NCBI GenBank assembly: GCA_049472395.1
Contig: JBLIRR010000017.1
Location: forward strand, 53,248 to 117,247
Length of the DNA: 64,000 bases
Source of the DNA: JBLIRR01 sp049472395
Lineage (GTDB): Bacteria > SZUA-182 > DTGQ01 > JBLIRR01
Direction: 5' to 3'
The position numbers and the translations under genes are program-made. The notes under the pieces were generated by a model. It was not told the origin of the DNA. It saw nothing but the letters and a program-made list of their open reading frames with translations, and ran no database searches. Positions 52,928 to 61,300 of the stretch are shown here, one piece after another; positions within the stretch are counted from its first letter, which is position 1, and each line of letters begins with the position of its first letter.

Positions 52928-53668
52928 TTACCGATGAGCCCATATTGTTTCTTTATACGGAACTCGTATACGTAAGATAAAATTTCCTGGCTGAAAGCTA
53001 TGATAACAATTTTTATGTATAGACGGATGATATTGGATAAATAAAAAATCATAGAGTGAGGGATTGTGTGCTCTCAACAAGGGTCTATTTTTTTCCATAT
53101 TCCAAATAAAACAATGATGTTCCAAATTGCCGAGCAGAGAATGATAGTATACTCCGGGAGGGCCCACATCATCAAATGATAATAAATTTTTATACACTCT
53201 TCTAATAGCAGGACGGCCAGATATGAGTATGGTATTTATTTTATTTTTTAGGCAATATATGAGAAATGATTTCCAAAGGAACAATTTAATCAACATTGCT
53301 TGGGGATGGACAGGAATTGAAAAGCGCGTTGCCTCGGCGCATCGTTTATCATTCTGAGGAAGTAAAGAATCAACATCAATATATTCGTCAAGCTCTATAC
53401 TCCCGTAACCACGATCAAGAATTCTTAATGTACCAACCGGATTGTGGTGCTCATCTTGGGCAAGTAAGATAGTCATATTCGGTGCAAGATCATATTTATC
53501 TATCATTTCCCTTTTACTGTGAAAATATTTCGCATATCCCTTCCATCTTACTTGAAAGGCCTGGATCAACTCTTCTTTACTCCCCACTTGCCGTATAAAA
53601 ATATTTTCAAAATCATAGGGAGCAGCACAATTCAATTTTTTGATGGTCATGCTCTGATACTTTTTCAT
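52928..53668 (-). CDS. FeeM/LuxI-like GNAT-fold N-acyltransferase
   Basis: 246 residues. The N-terminal 150 match the N-acyl amino acid synthase FeeM/autoinducer-synthase-like fold: IRQVGSKEELIQAFQVRWKGY, DKYDLAPN, ILLAQDEHHNPVGTLRIL, IELDEYIDVD and CAEATRFSIP. E-TRF corresponds to the conserved E.SR(F) of LuxI-type enzymes. The C-terminal 90 residues are unlike AHL synthases. FeeM enzymes link an acyl-ACP chain to an amino acid; the product could be an N-acyl amino acid signal or membrane lipid. No LuxR-type receptor is nearby. The region upstream (53669-54456) has no gene, so it is monocistronic. Confidence 0.75.
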   Translation of the reverse strand: MKKYQSMTIKKLNCAAPYDFENIFIRQVGSKEELIQAFQVRWKGYAKYFHSKREMIDKYDLAPNMTILLAQDEHHNPVGTLRILDRGYGSIELDEYIDVDSLLPQNDKRCAEATRFSIPVHPQAMLIKLFLWKSFLIYCLKNKINTILISGRPAIRRVYKNLLSFDDVGPPGVYYHSLLGNLEHHCFIWNMEKNRPLLRAHNPSLYDFLFIQYHPSIHKNCYHSFQPGNFILRIRVPYKETIWAHR

Positions 53669-54456
53669 AGATATGAATCTTTATCTCATATATTGATTCA
53701 TTATGATAAGAATTACATTGATAAAAACTTTATAATGTGTGTTAACCTTTTAAGCATATAGTATGCCATTTATATTCAGACCTTTTAACTTTTTGTTTTA
53801 TTGGACATATCATCTATAGAGCTATTATAATGTTATGTATAGATAGGCATACAACATGTAAATATACATATACATTAAATACTATTATAACCACCGCCAC
53901 GCCTAATTGATAAATTTCACACTATCTCATCTCTCTTGGATACCCTATAATTAAAATAGGATAGTATGATTTCATTTATTTCAATGAAATGGATGAAGAC
54001 GGTATCTGTTGTGATAAAAATAATTGTCTAATGAGGTTAATGCAGATGAGTACCATATAAATGGCAATAATATCGGTAATGTATATGATTCAGATGATGA
54101 AAACCGGCACATTTTTCCCCTATGGGGCAATATTCCACAATATTATTCTCTTAATTATCTATATATATCAAATTACCCAAGACATGTGCATCCCATATCA
54201 TTGATACTTTCCATACCCTTTTCTGTCATATATTTAAGGCTTTTACAATATAATTATGCTCTTGTAGGAGGCCATTCTTATGTTCTTAATTTTGGGTGAC
54301 TGACAGTATAGAAGACAATAAAGATAAAGCTATGGCACAAGGTTTGTTTCGGGTTAAATGGAGCATAAGATATATTTTGTACTTCGTGGTGCTCATTTTA
54401 CTCCAAATGTCGAATCTGGATTCGCTGCACAAGCATTAGCAGGAAAAGGAGAAAAT
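53669..54456. other. Gene-poor region with no supported coding sequence
   Basis: 788 bp. A 91-codon TTG-started frame at 54024-54299 and a frame upstream of 54457 have no ribosome binding site or recognisable protein. The DNA is very AT-rich with several short palindromes. The P-II-like gene's leader lies at the right end. Nothing else can be defined. Confidence 0.45.
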
Positions 54457-54708
54457 ATGTTACTGATCATTATGCATAAGAAACTTGATTTTCTTGAATC
54501 TTTGCTATCCATTATGAAGAAGAAAAATATCACTGATGCTACAATTGTAGAAAAGAAAGGAATCGGTACTGCCTTATTTGGCGATCGAGACAGTCCAATT
54601 ATGCAATTATCTCAAGCTGCCGGCGGTAACAGGATATATTCTTATCGGGATTATCTTGGGATTATCTTTTCTCAACCTTGTGAGTCTAAACATAGCCAGG
54701 GACCTTGA
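54457..54708 (+). CDS. P-II-like small regulatory protein, truncated or frameshifted
   Basis: 83 residues from ATG 54457, 7 nt after AAGGAG. The first 50 residues (MLLIIMHKKLDFLESLLSIM, ATIVEKKGIGTALFG) match the first half of the small P-II-like proteins often encoded beside Kef/NhaP-type antiporters: a beta-alpha-beta unit followed by the GxG turn. The expected second half is missing; from about residue 55 the frame reads unrelated sequence to the stop at 54708, while the antiporter begins in the +1 frame at 54578 inside it. It therefore looks as if a deletion or frameshift joined the two genes. Confidence 0.55.
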   Translation: MLLIIMHKKLDFLESLLSIMKKKNITDATIVEKKGIGTALFGDRDSPIMQLSQAAGGNRIYSYRDYLGIIFSQPCESKHSQGP

Positions 54709-55732
54709 ATTTATTAAGGTTGCAGGACTTAGTCTTGTAGCCTTGATCATCGGTGGGGATTTAGAGTTTTCAAAATCAAAAAAACTTGGCACTCCTGTCA
54801 TCATTATTACCATAGTACAGGTTTTAGGGGCTTTTATCCTTGTAACCTCAAGCAGTGTCTATCTACTTAATTACTCCCTATCTACGGCAATGATTTTAGG
54901 GGCTATCAGCTCTGCGACTGCACCCGCTGTTACCGTCGCAGTGATTCATGAATATAATGCCCATGGACCACTTACAGACATGTTAATAGCGATTGTGGCC
55001 CTTGATGATGCGGTATGTCTGATTCTTTTCTCTTTAATAGCATCCATAGTCGACTACATGACAGGGGCAAGTCACTCATTTTCCTTTTTGCATCTTCTTG
55101 AACCTGGATTTGAAATCCTGGGCTCTATTCTGCTCGGATCGATAATTGGATTTATAAACATTTTCTTTCTGAAATGGGTTAAGAATAAGCATGAAATGGT
55201 AGTTATGATTTTGGGGTCAGCATTGCTTTCAAGCCCATTCGCCTCGCAATTGCGCCTATTGACGCTATTAGTCAATATGACCATCGGCTTTGTTCTTACT
55301 AATTTTGGGCGAAAGCCTCTGTTGTTCCATTATTTTGAGGACATAGAGCTCCCTATTTTTATTGCATTTTTTACTTTGGCGGGTACAGAACTAAATATAA
55401 AGTTGCTCGCCATTAACTGGGTAGGTGCCCTGGCATATATTGTGGCCAGGGGTTTGGGAAAGGTATGTGGAGTTTATATGGGAGGAGTCATGGTTCACAC
55501 AGATAAAAAGATCAGAAAATATCTCGGCTTTGCCATGCTTCCCCAGGCAGGTGTAGCGATAGCTCTTATTCTGCAAACCTCGGTAAATTTTCCCCACATT
55601 GCTCCTCTTATCACTGCGTTGGTTCTAGGATCAGTGGCTATTAATGAAATTATTGGACCTATAGGAACAAAATATGCTCTCACTCACGCTGGTGAGGTGG
55701 GGAAAAATCCTAAAAGGCCAGAAAAATTTTAA
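54578..55732 (+). CDS. Kef/CPA2-type cation:proton antiporter, N-terminally truncated
   Basis: 384 residues in the frame starting at a TTG (54578); there is no ATG before the conserved part. It starts directly at LCNYLKLPAVTGYILIGIILG, which in CPA2 proteins lies at the end of TM1, so about half of TM1 is absent. Ten or so TM helices follow (LEFIKVAGLSLVALIIGG, SATAPAVTVAVIHEY, LIAIVALDDAVCLILFS, FTLAGTELNIK). ALDDA provides the acidic transport residues. The C terminus has no RCK domain. It overlaps the P-II-like gene by 131 bp in another frame. It may be a pseudogene, be made by a programmed shift, or be an active truncated form. Confidence 0.7.
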   Translation: MAIETVQLCNYLKLPAVTGYILIGIILGLSFLNLVSLNIARDLEFIKVAGLSLVALIIGGDLEFSKSKKLGTPVIIITIVQVLGAFILVTSSSVYLLNYSLSTAMILGAISSATAPAVTVAVIHEYNAHGPLTDMLIAIVALDDAVCLILFSLIASIVDYMTGASHSFSFLHLLEPGFEILGSILLGSIIGFINIFFLKWVKNKHEMVVMILGSALLSSPFASQLRLLTLLVNMTIGFVLTNFGRKPLLFHYFEDIELPIFIAFFTLAGTELNIKLLAINWVGALAYIVARGLGKVCGVYMGGVMVHTDKKIRKYLGFAMLPQAGVAIALILQTSVNFPHIAPLITALVLGSVAINEIIGPIGTKYALTHAGEVGKNPKRPEKF

Positions 55733-55952
55733 AGAGGGCACACCCCTGTAGCTTTACACTCCTTTTCGCTCTTACGCAAGGAGTGGAAAGTCAAATGTAC
55801 CATGAAATAAAGAGTATGTAATCATTGTTATTATTCTTGATTTGGTATATAGTATTTTAGTGAGTTAAAAATAATATCTCAGACTCTTGTCGGCTTTTAT
55901 CAATAAGTACCCGAAGGTAAATGAAGGGCAACAGGAAAAGGAGGTGTTATTA

Positions 55953-57086
55953 ATGGCTAATGCCGGACAAAGTAATTCATCCCCATATTGCCATATCAAG
56001 AATGTTCATGACGCGAGATATCGTCTGTCTAATTTCAGGAGGGCTTTGAGGAGCTGGTTTATTCCTTATATAAAGTCAAGAGCTTTCTGTAAAGAATTCT
56101 CACCATTACTTTCTTATCTCTATACGGATCTTGAATGCAACCTTGACTGCCATTACTGTTTCAGTTGGGGTAAGAAAATACCCGGAATAAGCATGCAGGC
56201 TGCAAAAGATTCTATACAGTGGCTTCAGTCAGTAGACTGTAAAGTACTCGCTTTTATGGGAGGAGAACCCTTGCTAAGGAAGGACTTTATTCTTGAATTG
56301 ACCCGGTATGCGGTTGAAAGGGCTTTTTTTGTCTATTTACCTACAAATGGCATTCTTCTTGATCAGAGCTTTATTGATGAAATTGGGAGAGCGGGTATTT
56401 CAGTAATCAATCTCGCTGTAGACGCTGTAGATAGCTGTAAGGGGATACCAAAAAGCTACAACCGGATTAAGCAGCAATGTGAATATCTAGTAGAGAAGGA
56501 AAATAAGTATGGATATATTACCTTTTTTAATATCAATATTACCCAAAAGAATATAAAGGATGTTAAGATACTTACTGAAATCGCACATAATTATGAAATT
56601 GCGACCGATTATCATATCAATGAACCGCCATTAATACAATATAAAGATTTTGCCCATTATACGGACAGCCCGTTGATCACTGAAAATGAATTTGAAGAGC
56701 TTGATAAGCTTATAGACTGGCTGATTGAAAAAAATTTTGAAGGCTATACTATGGTAAACTCTGTCGAGCACCTTCGGGCAATGAAGCTTTTCATTCGTCA
56801 CCGATTGCCTGCGTGGCCATGCCTGGCCGGCAAATATTCTTTGGTGATACGGATGGATGGGAGTTTTGCACCCTGTTTTGAGTTGTACGGCACGAATGAG
56901 GATTGGGGTAATATCTATGAGGGTCCGAAATTCTCTCCCCTTAAATTAGCAGCGCAAAAGCAAAAATGCAGCCCGCACTGCTTATCGACGTGCAATTTTC
57001 AAGTGAATCACTATTCGAAGTCCATTCTTTATTCGTTACAATGGATCGCCAAACACGCCTACGCTCATTTTTTAGGGACTTCTTAA
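55953..57086 (+). CDS. Radical SAM protein with SPASM-like C terminus
   Basis: 377 residues from ATG 55953, seven bases after a perfect AAGGAGG (GGAGGTGTTATTA); a TTG at 55887 is not needed. The cluster motif CNLDCHYC is at 62-69, with GGEPLLR (about 110-116) and LPTNG. The C-terminal part has WPCLAGKYSLVIRMDGSFAPCFELYG and QKCSPHCLSTC, a Cys pattern like the auxiliary-cluster SPASM/Twitch domains of peptide-modifying and haem/cofactor enzymes. No precursor peptide of 20-80 residues was found next to it. Upstream, 55752-55790 carries the inverted pair ACTCCTT/AAGGAGT. Its substrate is unknown. Confidence 0.85.
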   Translation: MANAGQSNSSPYCHIKNVHDARYRLSNFRRALRSWFIPYIKSRAFCKEFSPLLSYLYTDLECNLDCHYCFSWGKKIPGISMQAAKDSIQWLQSVDCKVLAFMGGEPLLRKDFILELTRYAVERAFFVYLPTNGILLDQSFIDEIGRAGISVINLAVDAVDSCKGIPKSYNRIKQQCEYLVEKENKYGYITFFNINITQKNIKDVKILTEIAHNYEIATDYHINEPPLIQYKDFAHYTDSPLITENEFEELDKLIDWLIEKNFEGYTMVNSVEHLRAMKLFIRHRLPAWPCLAGKYSLVIRMDGSFAPCFELYGTNEDWGNIYEGPKFSPLKLAAQKQKCSPHCLSTCNFQVNHYSKSILYSLQWIAKHAYAHFLGTS

Positions 57087-57821
57087 AAAAAGCATCGGCT
57101 TTACGCACAATATTGGTAATCTTGCTTGCATATTAGGTAAAAAGCATAAAGCGTAATTAAAAATATTTCTGAAAAGACATAACTCATTATAACAATGGAG
57201 AATACAAAAGGAATTTCGCGTGGATTATGCAACATACATAGGAACTCGTCCCCAACGATGACGACAAAAGGAGACCGCTAAATAAGAAACGTGCTGTCGA
57301 ACGAAGATGCGAAGCCTAACGTGCTACCGGAGCAGGGCGGGCAGAGGCTCTATAAGTAAAAGCAACGAGGGCGGTGGGAGAAGGCACAAAGCAACAGCAG
57401 TGTTACCAGGGAGAACGTCTGATAATGCTCCCAGATTATGTAAGAGGTGTAGAGTGCCACAGGCTTTATTCACAAACTAGGCTCTGTGTTCTTCGTAGGT
57501 TTAAAGCCTGATGGCACTCTTAGCGATTACATCAATCTGGATTATCAGATGTTCTCCCCTCTCACCAATACTGCTCTGTGCCTTCTCCCACCGCCCTCGC
57601 ATCCTTTTTATTATTTGGGATTGCATGTTGCAGTAAGAATAAGCATGAGAGAAATAGGGATAACGTTCCTGATTTCGTAGGAGGAATATACGTGTTCAAT
57701 GAGGAATTCCATTTAGTATTATGTCAAGTGTCAAGGGCACATCCTGATATATCACACACAAGTTATTTTAATATGGTCGTCCCTATTTTTATCTTTAACT
57801 ATTTGTATTTTATATTTTTAT
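57087..57821. other. Structured non-coding region
   Basis: 735 bp without a supported gene. The first half (57240-57365) has a higher GC content than its surroundings and repeats AACGTGCT at short distance (57290 and 57318 areas). It looks like structured RNA or the remnant of a mobile element. The inverted repeat is given separately. Confidence 0.45.
57366..57599. repeat. Imperfect inverted repeat of about 100-bp arms
   Basis: Arm 1 (57366-57468) and arm 2 (57501-57599) pair with a 32-nt loop. The outer 23 bp, starting CGAGGGCGGTGGGAGAAGG, pair perfectly (57366-57388 with 57577-57599); after that the arms pair in blocks such as GAGAACxTCTGATAAT and AGAGTGCC...AGGCTTTA. Both arms' repeated substitutions suggest an old element. 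It would fold into a long hairpin RNA or cruciform. Confidence 0.75.
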
Positions 57822-58211
57822 TTAACCTTTTGTAGCCTCTTCTTTTTCCCAATTTTCAGGCAATAGTCTAGATGCACGAAACTTTGCTAGTTTATCTAGA
57901 TCACTCTGCTCAACAGCCATAAATGTTAAATCAAAATTTAACTCTTGATCAAAAGATGGATCAAAAATGGACAAGGTATCTCTATCAAATAATGTCCAAA
58001 TATTAGCGGGTTCTTCGCCAAACTCAGATTCCTCACTCTTTAAATGCCATAAAAAATGGCACTCATAATGTTCTCGTTCATCTGAATCAGCAATCCAAGA
58101 CATCCATTTAGATAAGGTTTTAAAAGCCTGTCGATTCCCATATACTTTAATTCCGCTTTTCGCAACCACCATACATAATCTCGTTCCTTTTTCATTTCTT
58201 GGGTATGTCAT
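57822..58211 (-). CDS. Probable immunity protein of the RHS toxin-like protein
   Basis: 129 residues, GGAG before ATG 58211. It is encoded 162 bp downstream of the RHS gene on the same strand, the place of immunity genes in polymorphic toxin systems. The sequence (GIKVYGNRQAFKTLSKWMSWI, EHYECHFLWHL, NFDLTFMAVEQSDLDKLAKF) recalls the Imm32-type family, in which a GN..gL motif begins the domain, but the match is from memory only. It is acidic, soluble and lacks a signal peptide, so it would act in the cytoplasm on the toxin tip. Confidence 0.55.
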   Translation of the reverse strand: MTYPRNEKGTRLCMVVAKSGIKVYGNRQAFKTLSKWMSWIADSDEREHYECHFLWHLKSEESEFGEEPANIWTLFDRDTLSIFDPSFDQELNFDLTFMAVEQSDLDKLAKFRASRLLPENWEKEEATKG

Positions 58212-58373
58212 TATTTTAACTCCATTCTAGTTATTTCTATTTCAATGCCCTAGCTGAATGCTTCTTCCATAGGCTATTAAAGGGCATACTATAATAAGAA
58301 AACATATAAATATAATTGATTTCCTTAGTTTTGGATTTAACATCCTTTAAAGATTAAAAATAAGTCAACTTTA

Positions 58374-61300
58374 TTATGTACCACCGCCATAACGTGGATC
58401 TGTGCTTGGATCATATAATGGAAAAGAAGGATCGGCTCTCAATTCCGGAGGTAAAATAATCAACAAAAGTGGTAAATTAGGGGCATGTAAAACAGGGAAA
58501 AGTTTTGGTATTGTTGGTAGATCTATTATTATTGGTATATTTGGCTTATCGGGTAGATCAATAAGAGGTATGGGTTTCTGTCCAGGTATCGGCACAGTGT
58601 TAATGTCTTCGCATTCAGATGGTTTAAAAAACTTTTCCTTATCCAAGCATTTTCTTACTCTATTAGGTGGAGGACCTGATTTTTCACATGGCTTTCCGTT
58701 TGGTTTAATACATCCTTTTGATCCATCGTGGCATCTCCAATGAGCATGCTTGCCTTTATGAGGATCTGTATCAATAATGATTTTACAAGGTCCGCATTGA
58801 ATAGTCTTCGATAATCCGAAAGGATCAATAAAATTAATGGGATTATTATTTACATATCGATATAGATTATTATCACCACCCCAAAATCCAATAGGATCGA
58901 TGGATATATATCTTCCAATAGCTGGTTCAAAATATCTATTCCAATTATTATATAAGCCTGTTTCTTCATCGCAGTACTGCCCTGGTAACCTGAGATTATT
59001 CTCAATCTCCTCCACTATAATCTCGCAATTCCCAAAGGAATTATACACCCCAGCCCAGACAACATCCCCTGATGCATCAATGATTTTTTGTGGAGTCCCC
59101 AGATGATCATTCTGATAGAAATAATAGGTTCCCCCCGATTTCTGAAAGAGTGGATCCGTTGTCCACATAGAATCTGGTGCATAGCTATAGGATCTTATTT
59201 CATTACCACTTGCATTATACTCACCAATAAGACCTTCATCAGAATAGAAGAAATAAGTCTTTACATTTCCTACTTCCTTCCAGAGCCTTCTCCCAAATGG
59301 ATCATAGTAATATTTTCCTATTATTAAACCATTCCCATCTTCTACCTGAATTAGACGATCTTCAATATCGTAAATGTAGTTTGTGGCCTCACCCCCTAAA
59401 ACCTTCTGAATCATGTTCCCATTTTCATCATATTGAAAACTAATGTCATCAATAGAGGTAAGCTGGTTATTTTCATTGTAGTTCCACCCCCCTTGTTGCG
59501 AGCTCGCAGTGAGCCTATTGCCAATCTTATTATAGGTATAAGCTTCGTCATTGATCGTTGTATCCAGAGGATTACCCGCAGATAACAACTGATAGGTCTT
59601 ATCGTAGGAATAGGTGTAACTGCCACGCTCAGTAGCCTTGCTTAACACATTGCCAAGTGTATCTCTGGTGTAAGTGTAATCAATAAAGATATCATTGGAG
59701 GCATCTTGACTTTGTATCTCCTTAATCCTTTGCAAAGGATCATAGTCCAGATTCATCACGGTCCCACCTGGTAGATTCACTCTGGTAGGCGAGAGCCAAT
59801 CATATTCCCCAAAGGTGATATCCCCTACCTGTGGAAGATGGATAATGCTTAACTGTCCATCTATATAACTATAGTCGGACGTTACATCATCAGGTCCTTT
59901 GAAACTCTTTTTCTTGCCATCAGGATTATAGGCATAAGAATAAGAAAGCGTGAAATCACCAAAATTGACTGTCTCACTCAGCTTTCGTGAAAGATCATCA
60001 TATGTGTATGTGGCAGAGGTGATTCCATCATTATACGAGATTACATTCCCCAGTTCATCATAATCAAAAGTAACTGTCTTATCGGACATAGGATTACCTG
60101 AAGAGCTATAATATTCAATTGAGGATAACCTTTTTGCAGCATCATAATTATAGACAGCCTTTTGATTTTTTGCATCAATAACGGACGACAGATTTCCCCT
60201 TGCATCATAGCCATAGCTCACCTCCTGCCCCAGATGCCTTCTTTCATTAATCTTATTGCCATTCCTATCATAGGAGAACATGGTTATATTTTCTTCAGCA
60301 TCAGTCACTGATATGAGATTATCCCGAATATCGTATCCATACTGCGTGACGCCATTTTCAGCATCAGTGACTTTGATAAGGCGATTCAGCACATCATATT
60401 CATAGGTGGTGGTATTTCTTTCAGGATCAGTCTTTTCTATGAGGTTTCCTACCGCATCATAGGTATAGAGGGTCTCATGGGAGGTATTTTCATCAAGTAC
60501 GTCAACCTCTTTCACCACCCTGCCCATAGGATCATATTCAAGGTGTTTCGTATAGGTAGGATAGATTATTGTAGATGGTTGATCGACCGCCCCCCCAGAA
60601 GCACAGGAAGAACATGAAACAGCGTCACTATAATCATACTTTATATCATTCTCAGCCGGATCGGTGAGAGTGGACCTTCTTTGGCGATCATCATATTCAT
60701 ATCTCGTGTTATTATTCATTTGATCAGTGTTCTCAATTAAATTGCCATCAGCATTATATTCGTAACGTATAATTCCACCCAATGCATCTTTTATCTCTTT
60801 GATTTTATGATGGCTATCATAAGCATATTCCGTACGGTTGTCTTGAGCATCTATAATGGCACTAAGATTGCCTACCGCATCATATTCATATTTGGTTTCA
60901 TAATATAGCGGATCGGTCTCTAAAATCAAATGATTTTTCTTATCATACTCATACTGCCATACATTTTCGTCCGCATCTTTTTTAGATATTATATTTCCTA
61001 CATCATCATAGGTATATTCTATGATGTTATTTTCTGCATCAGTTATTTTAATCATATGATCATAATCATCATATTCCATCCTGATTTCAGATCCATCCGG
61101 CAAGGTAATGCATTCTAAATTGCCCTTACCCTGCTCATCATATGTATAATGAGTAATTCGTTCATACTCTGTCCCCGCAGCCTCAATCATTTTAATACGA
61201 TTGCCGCGATTATCATATGAATATCTCGTCACCACTCCCCTTTCGTTAGTTTCCTCCAAGAGATCTGAATATCGATTATAAAGATAAGAATGCGATGTCC

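Noticed and set aside
54024..54299. 91-codon frame before the P-II-like gene
   Set aside because: It starts with TTG, lacks a ribosome binding site and shows low-complexity AT-rich composition.
57486..57680. 64-codon frame inside the long inverted repeat
   Set aside because: It lies across the second arm of the hairpin and has no ribosome binding site.
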